From Paraglaciecola sp. T6c (lineage in GTDB: Bacteria > Pseudomonadota > Gammaproteobacteria > Enterobacterales > Alteromonadaceae): a stretch of DNA of 64,000 nucleotides. Positions 9,340 to 17,764 of this stretch are shown piece by piece. The stretch's first letter is position 1. Every line of letters begins with the position of its first letter. Below the pieces are notes generated by a model. It was given only the letters and a program-made list of their open reading frames with translations. It had not been told where the DNA came from and ran no database searches. Location of the stretch: positions 186,001-250,000 of the forward strand of contig NC_008228.1 of the NCBI RefSeq assembly GCF_000014225.1, written 5' to 3'. Position numbers and translations under genes: made by a program.

Positions 9340-10380
9340 ATGCTGGTTATTCGCCCTATATGCGCCGCAGATTTTGCGGCATTAAAGCAAATTGCTGTCG
9401 AGTCTGGTCACGGCTTTACCTCATTGCCTGATAATGATGAGCTATTACTAAGCAAGATTTCGCGTGCTCAAAAAAGTTTTACTGAACAGGTGACTTCCCC
9501 TGGCCAACAAAACTATTTGTTCGTACTCGAAGATACTCAAAGCAAAGAGATTATTGGGGTTACCGGCATTGAAGCCGCAGTTGGACTGAATGCGCCGTTT
9601 TATCATTATCACATTGCCAGTCATGTGCACTATTCAGAGCGCTTAGGGGTGAAAAAGGTCGTAGAGACACTTAACTTGTGTAACGACTACACGGGGGCGT
9701 CAGAGGTCTGTACCTTGTTTGTGCGCGAAAAGTTCCGCCGTGGTTTCGCCGGACAATTATTGTCTCGGGTACGCTACTTGTTCATGGCGAATCATCCAGA
9801 GCGTTTTTCAGATTTAGTTATCGCTGAAATGCGCGGCGTTTCTGATGAAAATGGTCACTCACCTTTTTGGGCATGGTTGGAGCCAAACTTTTTTGGTATC
9901 GACTTCCCAACTGCTGACTACCTTGTGGGAATGGGTGATAAATCATTCATCGCAGAATTGATGCCGAAGCACCCAATATATGTGGCGCTATTAAGTAAAG
10001 ACGCGCAAAACGTGATCGGTCAGGTGCATGAAAAAACGGCGCCGGCACTTCGATTATTGCAAAAAGAAGGCTTTTTTCATCGTGGTTACGTGGACTTATT
10101 TGATGCGGGACCAACGGTAGAAGTCGCTCTTAAGAACATTCGTACAGTGCAACAAAGTCAGCTGGCTACTGTGCTGATAACCGATAAAAGCCAGTTACCA
10201 ACGACGGATTCAGGTGCTCAGAACTACATGCTTTGCAGCACAGATGTGAGCCAGTTTCGCGCCACTATCACACCCTGTATCAGGTATGAAAATGAAAGCA
10301 ATACGTTGTTAATTAGTGCTGAGATGGCCTCTGAATTAGGCTTAATGAACGCCAGCGATGTGCGCTTTATTGGGCTGTAG
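9340..10380 (+). CDS. astA: Arginine N-succinyltransferase
   Basis: The 346-residue protein matches the AstA family in length and sequence. The N-terminal MLVIRPICAADFAALKQIAVESG is followed by the family block CTLFVREKFRRGFAGQLLSRVRY and by EMRGVSDENGHSPFWAWLEPNFF. AstA transfers succinyl from succinyl-CoA to the alpha-amino group of arginine, the first step of the AST pathway that yields ammonia, glutamate and succinate. It follows astC by 5 bases and must be co-transcribed with it. The next pathway genes astB, astD and astE are not in this window. Confidence 0.94.
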   Translation: MLVIRPICAADFAALKQIAVESGHGFTSLPDNDELLLSKISRAQKSFTEQVTSPGQQNYLFVLEDTQSKEIIGVTGIEAAVGLNAPFYHYHIASHVHYSERLGVKKVVETLNLCNDYTGASEVCTLFVREKFRRGFAGQLLSRVRYLFMANHPERFSDLVIAEMRGVSDENGHSPFWAWLEPNFFGIDFPTADYLVGMGDKSFIAELMPKHPIYVALLSKDAQNVIGQVHEKTAPALRLLQKEGFFHRGYVDLFDAGPTVEVALKNIRTVQQSQLATVLITDKSQLPTTDSGAQNYMLCSTDVSQFRATITPCIRYENESNTLLISAEMASELGLMNASDVRFIGL

Positions 10381-10450
10381 CGTAAAGAACTAGGCGCAAA
10401 GGTTAAACCGCCTTTGCAAGATATTATATTGAATAGAAAGGTTTTTATTT

Positions 10451-11257
10451 ATGCATACTAACGTGAATACATTATTTGAAAAGCTGTGGGAAAGTTACCT
10501 CGCTGTTACCCCTTCAGCGGTTACCGTTCATGACTTGTTTGGCAAAACGCAAGGGCAAGAAGTGATCAACGATCACATCGCATTACGTACTTTCAACTTA
10601 CCTGGTATTGGACTTGACGCGCTGGCGGCACATTTTGAGGCGTTGGGTTACAAGGCCTGTGGTGAATACCATTTCGTAGGCAAAAAGCTGTACGCTAAAC
10701 ATTTTGAGCACTCAGAAAATCCAGACTTACCCAAAGTCTTTATTTCAGAGCTTTTACTTGAGCAGTGCAGCGAATCACTGCAGCAAACCATTCGAAATCT
10801 TGTTTCGAATATGAGCGTTGATGCAGTGACACAAGATAACTTTTTATATTCTGGGCGTCATTGGGACATTGATTACGCGACCTATCAGCAGTTATTGCAA
10901 GAATCCGAGTTTGCGGCTTGGGTCGCTGCGTGGGGCTACCGAGCGAATCATTTCACTGTAAGCAATAACCATCTCAGCGAATTTGATTCTATCGAACAAA
11001 TCAATCAAGCAGTGAAAGCGGCAGGTCTTTCCTTGAATACTGCAGGCGGCGAAATAAAAGGTTCGGTTGAGGTCATGCTAGAGCAATCATCTACCCTGGC
11101 AGATAAGCACCCCGTGGCGTTTAGTGATGGGGAGCGAGAGATTCCTAGCTGCTTCTACGAGTTCGCTAAACGTTATCCTAAGCCTGACGGCAAATTATTT
11201 ACTGGGTTTGTGGCTGAATCAGCAGATAAAATCTTCGAAAGTACTAACGCAAGATAA
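10451..11257 (+). CDS. DUF1338 family protein, 2-oxoadipate dioxygenase/decarboxylase-like
   Basis: A 268-residue member of the DUF1338 family, related to the non-haem iron enzyme HglS that converts 2-oxoadipate to D-2-hydroxyglutarate in lysine catabolism. The family signature DHIALRTF is at residues 41-48. H42, H167 (in RANHFTVS) and E235 (in CFYEFAKRYP) are the likely metal ligands by analogy with the two-His/one-Glu site of HglS. It is much shorter than HglS (about 460 residues) and belongs to the short subfamily. It lies 70 bases after astA and before a terminator, so it is probably part of the astCA transcript. A role in amino-acid breakdown is likely, but the substrate is not proven. 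Confidence 0.82.
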   Translation: MHTNVNTLFEKLWESYLAVTPSAVTVHDLFGKTQGQEVINDHIALRTFNLPGIGLDALAAHFEALGYKACGEYHFVGKKLYAKHFEHSENPDLPKVFISELLLEQCSESLQQTIRNLVSNMSVDAVTQDNFLYSGRHWDIDYATYQQLLQESEFAAWVAAWGYRANHFTVSNNHLSEFDSIEQINQAVKAAGLSLNTAGGEIKGSVEVMLEQSSTLADKHPVAFSDGEREIPSCFYEFAKRYPKPDGKLFTGFVAESADKIFESTNAR

Positions 11258-11281
11258 AATCCGCGGTACGTTTACTTACCT

Positions 11282-11312
11282 AAAAAAGGGGCCTTAAAGG
11301 CCTCTTTTTTTT
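11282..11312 (+). terminator. Intrinsic terminator after the astC-astA-DUF1338 genes
   Basis: AAAAAAGGGGCC, a TTAAA loop and GGCCTCTTTTTT form a stem of about ten base pairs with one G-U pair, ending in a run of eight T. It lies 24 bases after the DUF1338 stop codon and isolates this operon from the pilus genes. Confidence 0.85.
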
Positions 11313-11509
11313 AGCCGATTGTCTAATTGTTTACGATTCGCAATGTCGCTATTGTCACCTATACTGATGCGAAATTAAGCTACAAATCCTCAACTTAACT
11401 TATTGGTATCGCTAATAAATCGTGATTAAGGTAGCGATTTATATTGCTGGTGCTTTATTCTAAATTTTGCTGTAATGGCAGAGCAATGTAACAAGATATG
11501 AATTGAACA
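11313..11509 (+). promoter_or_regulatory. Upstream region of the MSHA cluster
   Basis: This non-coding stretch separates the terminator from mshI and must carry the cluster promoter. The best sigma70-like pair I see is TTGTTT at 11328-11333 with TATTGT 17 bases downstream at 11351-11356, which is a weak match. No strong ribosome site precedes the mshI ATG. A two-codon mini-frame (ATGAATTGA) ends just before it. No operator is recognisable. Confidence 0.3.
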
Positions 11510-12442
11510 ATGCGAATTAGCTGGCGCGAGTTTATAAAGCAGTACTTTAGCAAGCCATCAAAATTTCACTCGATTGGAATTGAAATGGGCGATGCTGAAT
11601 TGCACCTTAATGTTATTCAAAAAAAATCTGGTGCCTATCAGTGGGTAGAGCAGCACACTTTGCCTATGCAAGATTGGGCGAAACATTTGCAAGAGTACGT
11701 AGCGAACCATAATTTAGCTCGCACCCCTTGTTATATTGCATTGGGGTTAAATAAATATCAGCACTTTCAAGTAGATAGGCCTGAAGTGGAAGAGCAAGAA
11801 ATTGCTTCCGCTCTCAAATGGCAAATCAAAGAACAGCTCACCAGTACAGATGAGCATGTCTTTGATTACTACGACCACCCAGCAGTAATTGGCGGTAAAA
11901 AAAGGGTCAATGTGGTGGCTATTAGCCGCGCTCACATTCACGGGATAATCAAAGGCATTACCCGCGCAGAGTTAAAACTCAATACCATTACCATAGAAGA
12001 GTTGGCAACCAGCGAGCTTCTGCCAACGGATGATGATGCTGTTTTGACTTTGTTCCAAGAGAATGGCGGTCAGATAAATTTAAATATCGTCAAACAAGGC
12101 AAGTTATTCTTCTCACGGCGTTTGAAAGGCTATGAAAACTTGGCTAGCTTCTCGTTAGAGGAGTTCCAAATGGGGATGGGAGATACCTTGAGTGTTGAAA
12201 TTCAACGCTCCATGGACTATTTCGAGAGTCAACTGCGTCAAGCCCCCGTGCGCAAGATTGTCGTTCACCTCAATTCATCTATTCAACAAGAGCTGGCGAA
12301 GGTCATCCAAGAGCTGACCTTTATGCCTGTCACCGTCATGGCGCTGCCTTTAGCATCGCCCCAGCCAGAGAAAATGGTCAGTTTAGCGAGCTTAGGTGCT
12401 GCGTTGTCAGATGTAAAATTGAATACTGAGGCCGCACAATGA
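11510..12442 (+). CDS. mshI: MSHA biogenesis protein MshI (PilM-like)
   Basis: The 310-residue protein resembles the cytoplasmic, actin-fold PilM/MshI component that forms the inner-membrane platform of type IV pili. The N-terminal segment SIGIEMGDAELHLNVIQKK is a first phosphate-loop-like beta-hairpin, and IKEQLTSTDEHVFDYY is the conserved 'lysine-glutamine' region of PilM-like proteins. It is the first gene of the MSHA cluster, and its stop overlaps the next start as ATGA. In Vibrio clusters mshH usually precedes mshI; here a terminator and the ast genes do. Confidence 0.88.
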   Translation: MRISWREFIKQYFSKPSKFHSIGIEMGDAELHLNVIQKKSGAYQWVEQHTLPMQDWAKHLQEYVANHNLARTPCYIALGLNKYQHFQVDRPEVEEQEIASALKWQIKEQLTSTDEHVFDYYDHPAVIGGKKRVNVVAISRAHIHGIIKGITRAELKLNTITIEELATSELLPTDDDAVLTLFQENGGQINLNIVKQGKLFFSRRLKGYENLASFSLEEFQMGMGDTLSVEIQRSMDYFESQLRQAPVRKIVVHLNSSIQQELAKVIQELTFMPVTVMALPLASPQPEKMVSLASLGAALSDVKLNTEAAQ

Positions 12443-13050
12443 AGTCTCGTATTAATCTCTACTTACCCGAATTACACCCTAAACTAGAAGTGTTGACGCT
12501 GTCGTTTGTACTGACTGTGTGGGCAATTTTATTCACGATTGTTGGGCTGGTTTACTATCATGACTATAGTCACGGACAAAGTGTAAAAGCGGACTTAATA
12601 GCCATTGAAGTGCAAAAGCAGCAGGCAGAGGACCGACTTGCTGAGCTAAACGAAACGTTAGCGAATCGCACGAAAGATCCCAAATTGCTTGCGGCAATTG
12701 AGAGTAAGCAGTTAGAAGTGAGTTTAAAACAGCGTGTCATTGATGAGTTATCTGGCCAAGAGCAGTTTAAATCGAACGGTTTTGCAGGTTTGATGTTGGG
12801 GCTGGCAGAGCACCATTTGGACGGGCTATGGTTAACTGGAATTCGATTAGATGAGCATCACGTGATGTTGGAAGGAGCGGCAACCGATTCATCGCTTATC
12901 CCGCAATGGATGACGCAATTGAGCTTGACAGAGCGCTTAAAAGGTCAAGAGTTCTCTACCACTAAGCTGTATCGCGATCCAAATCAACAGTTGATGTTTA
13001 CCCTTGGCACTAAAACGACAAGTGACGCACAAGCGGGGGAGCAGCCATGA
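12439..13050 (+). CDS. mshI2: MSHA biogenesis protein, PilN-like (MshI2)
   Basis: The 203-residue protein has a short cytoplasmic N-terminus that starts KSRINLYLPEL, one membrane segment (residues about 20-42) and a coiled coil (about 50-90). A periplasmic domain follows. This is the PilN layout, whose N-terminal motif (INLLP-type) binds PilM. It therefore probably docks onto MshI in the inner membrane. It overlaps mshI and mshJ by 4 bases each. The name MshI2 follows use in related genomes; PilN-like is the firmer statement. Confidence 0.78.
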   Translation: MKSRINLYLPELHPKLEVLTLSFVLTVWAILFTIVGLVYYHDYSHGQSVKADLIAIEVQKQQAEDRLAELNETLANRTKDPKLLAAIESKQLEVSLKQRVIDELSGQEQFKSNGFAGLMLGLAEHHLDGLWLTGIRLDEHHVMLEGAATDSSLIPQWMTQLSLTERLKGQEFSTTKLYRDPNQQLMFTLGTKTTSDAQAGEQP

Positions 13051-13739
13051 GCCAAACACTAAAAGAAAGGTATAACACGCTTTTTGCTCAGTTTCTCGCC
13101 ATTACACAACGCGAACAAATACTGATTCTACTTAGTGGCGTGGTTGTCATTGGTATGGTTGGTTACCTGTTATTTATCGAGCCCGTGAATGAAACAGTTA
13201 CTCGGGATGAGCAGAATATCGCTTCTATGCGTAATCAAGTGCGCAGCGTTGAAGCACAAATCGAGGTCAGTGAACATGCATTTAGTAATGACCCCAATGA
13301 GCAATTGGTGGCCTCGCTAAATAAACTTAAGCAAAGAAGTCTTGATTTAGACACAGACTTGCAACAAGAAACGGTCAATTTGGTGCCGCCTAAACAAATG
13401 CCGTTACTACTGGAAAAAGTGTTGGCCGAAAGTCAGGGCGTTACGTTAATCAGCATGCAGTCAATCCCTCCAACGCCCGTGCTTAATATGGGGGAAAAAG
13501 GCGGTGATACTGAAAGCGTTGCCAACGAATTAGCAGATATTAATTTGTACCGCCACGGTGTGCTTTTGTCATTAAAGGGCAGTTACTTTGATATTCAACG
13601 TTATTTAACGGGCATTGAAAATCTCAGGTGGCAATTTTATTGGAAGCGTTTTAATTACGTGGTCACTGATTATCCGGACGCTTCGGTTGAAGTTGAGCTG
13701 TATACCTTAAGTACCAGCAAAGCGTTTATAGGAGTCTGA
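13047..13739 (+). CDS. mshJ: MSHA biogenesis protein MshJ (PilO-like)
   Basis: The 230-residue protein has a bitopic membrane layout: cytoplasmic residues 1-22, a transmembrane helix at about 23-44 (QILILLSGVVVIGMVGYLLF), a coiled coil and a periplasmic ferredoxin-like domain, as in PilO. It would pair with the PilN-like protein encoded just upstream and link the inner-membrane platform to the secretin. It overlaps the previous gene by 4 bases. The next gene starts 1 base after its stop codon. Confidence 0.87.
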   Translation: MSQTLKERYNTLFAQFLAITQREQILILLSGVVVIGMVGYLLFIEPVNETVTRDEQNIASMRNQVRSVEAQIEVSEHAFSNDPNEQLVASLNKLKQRSLDLDTDLQQETVNLVPPKQMPLLLEKVLAESQGVTLISMQSIPPTPVLNMGEKGGDTESVANELADINLYRHGVLLSLKGSYFDIQRYLTGIENLRWQFYWKRFNYVVTDYPDASVEVELYTLSTSKAFIGV

Positions 13740-13740
13740 T

Positions 13741-14091
13741 GTGCATAGAAACCTCAATTTTATGCTAGGTATTTTCGTCGTGACATTGGTTTTTACGAGT
13801 GCCGCGTTCGCTCAGGTTTTAGTCGACCCAACTCGCCCATTCGACGCCACTCCCAGCACTTCAGCAAGAGGCGAAATAGCCGATACATTGATACTCAGTG
13901 CCATATTTATTAATGGTGATCACAAGCACGCCATTATTAATGGTATGAATGTTAAAGAAGGGCAGGACGTGGCAGGGAAAACACTCATTTCGATCAGCAA
14001 AGGTCGCGTTATATTGCGCGGCGCTAAAGGTTCGCAAGAACTTTATGTCAATCACTCTCAATTTATAAAAGATGCAAATGATGGATTTTAA
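13741..14091 (+). CDS. mshK: MSHA biogenesis protein MshK (PilP-like)
   Basis: A small secreted protein of 116 residues with a signal peptide ending near SAAFA (residue 24) and the family stretch DPTRPFD. It resembles PilP/GspC-type periplasmic beta domains that contact the secretin. The start is a GTG at 13741 with TAGGAG 6 bases upstream; the overlapping ATG at 13739 is out of frame. The end overlaps the secretin gene, as expected for translational coupling. Confidence 0.83.
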   Translation: MHRNLNFMLGIFVVTLVFTSAAFAQVLVDPTRPFDATPSTSARGEIADTLILSAIFINGDHKHAIINGMNVKEGQDVAGKTLISISKGRVILRGAKGSQELYVNHSQFIKDANDGF

Positions 14092-15733
14092 GCTCATTAC
14101 GCTAAGCGGGTTTCTGCTGGTTTTAGTCGCCTGTCAGGCAAAGCATGATACTCAGCATTATGAAAAATCGCTGGACGCTGCAATTGCCGACACTGAAAAG
14201 ACAGTTAGCCCTAAAAAGCAAGGTGTACCTGATTTACCTGATGCCGTTCATCAAACATTAATGCCAAGGTCAGAGCAAGCTGATGACGCGCTTTTTGGCG
14301 AACCTAAATTTGATATTAATGCTCAGCAAATCGATGCAGTGAGCTTTTTCGCTGGAATCGTAGAAGATACGCCTTTCAGCGTGGCTATTCATCCATCTGT
14401 GTCGGGTTTGATTACCTTGAATTTGAAACAGGTCACCTTAGAGCAGATTTTCGATATCGTCACTGAGATATACGGTTACGATGTGCAACGCAGGCAAAAT
14501 ATTTATCGTATTTATCCCTCGGGCATGCGTACAGAAACATTCGCCGTGAATTATTTATTAATGAAACGCGACGGGGCGACGCAAACCAGTATTACCTCTG
14601 GCGGCGTCTCACAAGCACAAAACAGCAGCAGTAGTAGCTCAGGCAGTTCGCTGAACAGCTTTAGCGGCAATTCTTCTTCCGGTAGTTCAAATAACTTGAA
14701 TTCAGGAAGTAATGGTAACGGCACCAGTATTTCTACCAGTACTGAAACCGATTTTTGGACAGATTTGCTAGCATCATTGCAAGTCATGATTGGCGCAGAA
14801 GAGGGGCGTAGTGTGATGGTGATGCCCCAAGCCGGGTTGGTCACCGTGCGTGCTATGCCTAGTGAAATACGCTCGGTTAAAGAGTTTTTGGCGATATCAG
14901 AAGAACATGTACAGCGCCAAGTTATTTTAGAGGCGCGTATTCTTGAGGTGTCACTGAGCGATGGTTATCAGCAAGGTATCAACTGGACAGAAGTATTAGC
15001 TAATAGTGGCAGTACTGACTTTCAATTTTCCACCACTGCAGGCAGCTTAGGGGATGCTATTTCTGCGTCACTGGGGGGCATTACAAGTTTGTCGTTCGTT
15101 AATAAAGACTTCAGCGGCGTGCTGAACTTATTACAAACCCAAGGCAATGTGCAGGTTTTGTCTAGCCCTAGGGTCACGGCGATAAACAATCAAAAAGCCG
15201 TGATTAAAGTGGGTGATGACGAGTACTTTGTGACTGACGTATCCAGTCAAAGTACCGTAACTGCGGCGACTAGCTCCACCACACCGAATATTGAACTGAC
15301 ACCGTTTTTTTCCGGTATCGCGTTAGACGTAACCCCGCAAATTGATGCACAAGGTGGGGTGCTATTACATGTGCACCCATCTGTGATTGAAACCGAAGAA
15401 CAAGAGAAGGTTGTGACCTTAAATGAAGAGCAGTTCGTGCTGCCTCTTGCCGCAAGTAACATACGCGAATCAGACACAATTATTCATGCTCGCTCAGGTG
15501 AGATAGTCGTTATCGGCGGGTTAATGCAATCAATTATTTCTGAAACAGAGTCAAAGACACCTTTACTAGGTGATATTCCGCTACTGGGTAATTTATTTAA
15601 AAACCGCCAAGAAACAGAAACCAAAAAAGAACTGGTTATCTTGCTTCGTCCCACAGTGGTAGGCGCAGACACGTGGCGCCAGCAGTTGATCCGCAGCCGT
15701 AATCAAATGGCTGACTGGCTACACGTGGACTAA
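14072..15733 (+). CDS. mshL: MSHA outer-membrane secretin MshL
   Basis: The 553-residue secretin forms the outer-membrane gate for the pilus. It has a lipoprotein-like signal with lipobox LVAC near residue 21, an STN-like N0 region (about 80-150) and an N1-type domain. The C-terminal secretin domain (about 290-535) contains VLSSPRVTAINNQKAVIKVG and VPLLGN-like TPLLGDIPLLGNLFKN. Between the N domains lies a Ser/Asn/Gly-rich linker of about 45 residues (14620-14745) that is unlikely to be folded. The start may be at 14072, 14078 or 14081; all overlap mshK. Confidence 0.93.
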   Translation: MQMMDFKLITLSGFLLVLVACQAKHDTQHYEKSLDAAIADTEKTVSPKKQGVPDLPDAVHQTLMPRSEQADDALFGEPKFDINAQQIDAVSFFAGIVEDTPFSVAIHPSVSGLITLNLKQVTLEQIFDIVTEIYGYDVQRRQNIYRIYPSGMRTETFAVNYLLMKRDGATQTSITSGGVSQAQNSSSSSSGSSLNSFSGNSSSGSSNNLNSGSNGNGTSISTSTETDFWTDLLASLQVMIGAEEGRSVMVMPQAGLVTVRAMPSEIRSVKEFLAISEEHVQRQVILEARILEVSLSDGYQQGINWTEVLANSGSTDFQFSTTAGSLGDAISASLGGITSLSFVNKDFSGVLNLLQTQGNVQVLSSPRVTAINNQKAVIKVGDDEYFVTDVSSQSTVTAATSSTTPNIELTPFFSGIALDVTPQIDAQGGVLLHVHPSVIETEEQEKVVTLNEEQFVLPLAASNIRESDTIIHARSGEIVVIGGLMQSIISETESKTPLLGDIPLLGNLFKNRQETETKKELVILLRPTVVGADTWRQQLIRSRNQMADWLHVD

Positions 15734-15737
15734 TCGT

Positions 15738-16646
15738 ATGTATTTATACCACTACGGTATAAAGGAATTGCCTTTTACCTTAACCCCTAATACCAGCTAT
15801 TTCTTTGGCTTGCCTAGCCATAAAGAAGCGATTGAGGTGCTTCTCACTGCCATTAAAACGGGAGAGGGATTTATTAAAGTGACCGGCGAAGTGGGTACGG
15901 GCAAAACGTTGATCTGTCGCAAGTTACTTAACGAACTTCCAGAGCACTTCGTCGCGGCATATATTCCGAACCCTTATTTAACGCCAAGTGAATTGCGCCG
16001 CTCTGTTGCCGCTGAACTTAATGTGACATTAAGCGAAAACGCAGATCAACAAGAGTTTACTCAGCGTATCCAGCGCCGTTTGATTGAAATTAACCAACAG
16101 AATCGCGGAGTCGTTCTTATTATTGATGAGGCTCAGGCATTGCCGGTAGAGAGTATCGAAGCATTGCGTTTAATCACTAATTTAGAAACTGAGTCGCGAA
16201 AATTATTGCAGGTAGTGCTGTTTGGTCAACCAGAGCTAGACGACAAACTTGCCCTACCTGAATTGCGCCAGTTAAAACAGCGGGTCACTTTTTCCTATGC
16301 GCTTAAGCTTATGAATGCTGACCAGTTGTTCCAGTATGTGCGTCATCGCATGTCTGTTGCCGGATATCGAGGGGGAGATATTTTCTCTAACCGAGCGTGC
16401 AAACTATTGTTTAAAGCCAGTAAAGGTACTCCGCGGATCGTGAATGTGTTATGCCACAAAGCGTTGATGTTGGCGTATGGTGAAGGCAAACAACAGGTGG
16501 AAATTAAGCACGTGAAATTAGCCATAGCAGACACGGAAGCAGCTTATAAAATGGGCTTCGGTATGGGGAAATTCGTTGTCGTTACCTTACTTGCTATCTG
16601 CATCGCACTGGGTGGGTATATGGCGTATCAGAGGTTTACCTTATGA
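15738..16646 (+). CDS. mshM: MSHA ATPase MshM (ExeA/GspA-like)
   Basis: The 302-residue AAA-type ATPase has Walker A GEVGTGKT at residues 50-57 and Walker B VVLIIDEAQ near 118-126. One C-terminal membrane segment (about 277-297) follows. ExeA-like proteins help place the secretin in the envelope through peptidoglycan interaction. MshM lacks a clear peptidoglycan-binding domain here because the protein ends right after the membrane segment. It starts 5 bases after mshL and overlaps mshN by 4. Confidence 0.92.
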   Translation: MYLYHYGIKELPFTLTPNTSYFFGLPSHKEAIEVLLTAIKTGEGFIKVTGEVGTGKTLICRKLLNELPEHFVAAYIPNPYLTPSELRRSVAAELNVTLSENADQQEFTQRIQRRLIEINQQNRGVVLIIDEAQALPVESIEALRLITNLETESRKLLQVVLFGQPELDDKLALPELRQLKQRVTFSYALKLMNADQLFQYVRHRMSVAGYRGGDIFSNRACKLLFKASKGTPRIVNVLCHKALMLAYGEGKQQVEIKHVKLAIADTEAAYKMGFGMGKFVVVTLLAICIALGGYMAYQRFTL

Positions 16647-17764
16647 GTGTGGTAAACAAAATGCTGCAAGATCTTGAGGCTAGGCAAACTGGCTCTGACG
16701 CGGTCAGCGCGGACTATCAGCCACCGCAGCGCAATACAACAAGATTGGCATGGTTGATTTTATTGATGGTGATTGCGTTGCTCTTCGCCGCTGTGACATT
16801 TATGTGGCCGACAGTGACAGATGACGTATCTAGTCAGGACACGTCAAGTAACATGATCAATCCTGCATTAAGGGATATAGCTGTAGTTGAGCCTACTGAG
16901 CCTGACACGCCGGCAAAAGGCGGCATGACTTGGCTTGAACCGGCTGATAAGGCAAACATAGATTTATCTGCAGGTCATCAAAAGCAGCTTGAAACAAACT
17001 CACAAATGCAAGCGATGCCTAAAATTGACAAGAAGCCAGAGTCGCAAGTTGCTCAGCTGCAAAGTGATGAATCAGCTCAGTCTAGTCCAGTCGCTATCGA
17101 TCCTAAAAGTGCCATGAGTCCTCCCTACGCTGCTGCAGAAAAAGTGATACCGCCTAAAGCGACATTTAGTAAGAAAGCCAATCGTGCTCAAAATGCGCAG
17201 GCCGGATTAAAACAATCTATTAATCAAGCCTTGCGAGATGGCAAAACATTGATCGCCATCGAAGGATTGCAACAGTTGCTAAGCCAAGAGCCTGATAATC
17301 TGCGCATTCGCAAGAAGTTAGCGTCCCTGTTGTTTGCTGAAAATCGCATGTTAGAAGCACAAGCCTTGCTCAGCGAAGGGCTAGCAGACGCCCCCGAGCT
17401 TCACGATTTACGCTTAATGCTCGCCAGATTATTTGCTCAACAAAACCAACAAGCGAAAGCGTTAACCCTATTGTTGGAAGTCTCGCCCTCTTTAGTACTG
17501 CACAGTGATTACTATGCTTACAGGGGAGCGTTAGCACAACAGACTCAAAACTATGCTCAAGCACAACAAGATTATCAAAGACTCGTCAATGCTGAGCCAC
17601 GCAAGGCTAAATGGTGGTTAGGATTAGGCATCGCCCAGGACAGCGCAGGTGAAAATAAACAAGCGTTAATGAGTTATCAAAAAGCAGATGACGAGCAACA
17701 GTTGTCACCGCAAGTGATTACGTTTGTACGTCAACGATTGAAAGAATTGGTTGGAATAGAATGA
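16643..17764 (+). CDS. mshN: MSHA biogenesis TPR protein MshN
   Basis: The 373-residue protein starts MSVVNKMLQDLEARQ, typical of MshN. A membrane segment (about 32-52) and a low-complexity Gln/Ser/Pro-rich periplasmic linker (about 60-180) follow. Tetratricopeptide-like helices occupy about 190-370 (for example HSDYYAYRGALAQQTQNYAQAQQDYQ). It is a likely periplasmic scaffold coupled to MshM. The stop overlaps the mshE start as ATGA. Confidence 0.88.
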   Translation: MSVVNKMLQDLEARQTGSDAVSADYQPPQRNTTRLAWLILLMVIALLFAAVTFMWPTVTDDVSSQDTSSNMINPALRDIAVVEPTEPDTPAKGGMTWLEPADKANIDLSAGHQKQLETNSQMQAMPKIDKKPESQVAQLQSDESAQSSPVAIDPKSAMSPPYAAAEKVIPPKATFSKKANRAQNAQAGLKQSINQALRDGKTLIAIEGLQQLLSQEPDNLRIRKKLASLLFAENRMLEAQALLSEGLADAPELHDLRLMLARLFAQQNQQAKALTLLLEVSPSLVLHSDYYAYRGALAQQTQNYAQAQQDYQRLVNAEPRKAKWWLGLGIAQDSAGENKQALMSYQKADDEQQLSPQVITFVRQRLKELVGIE

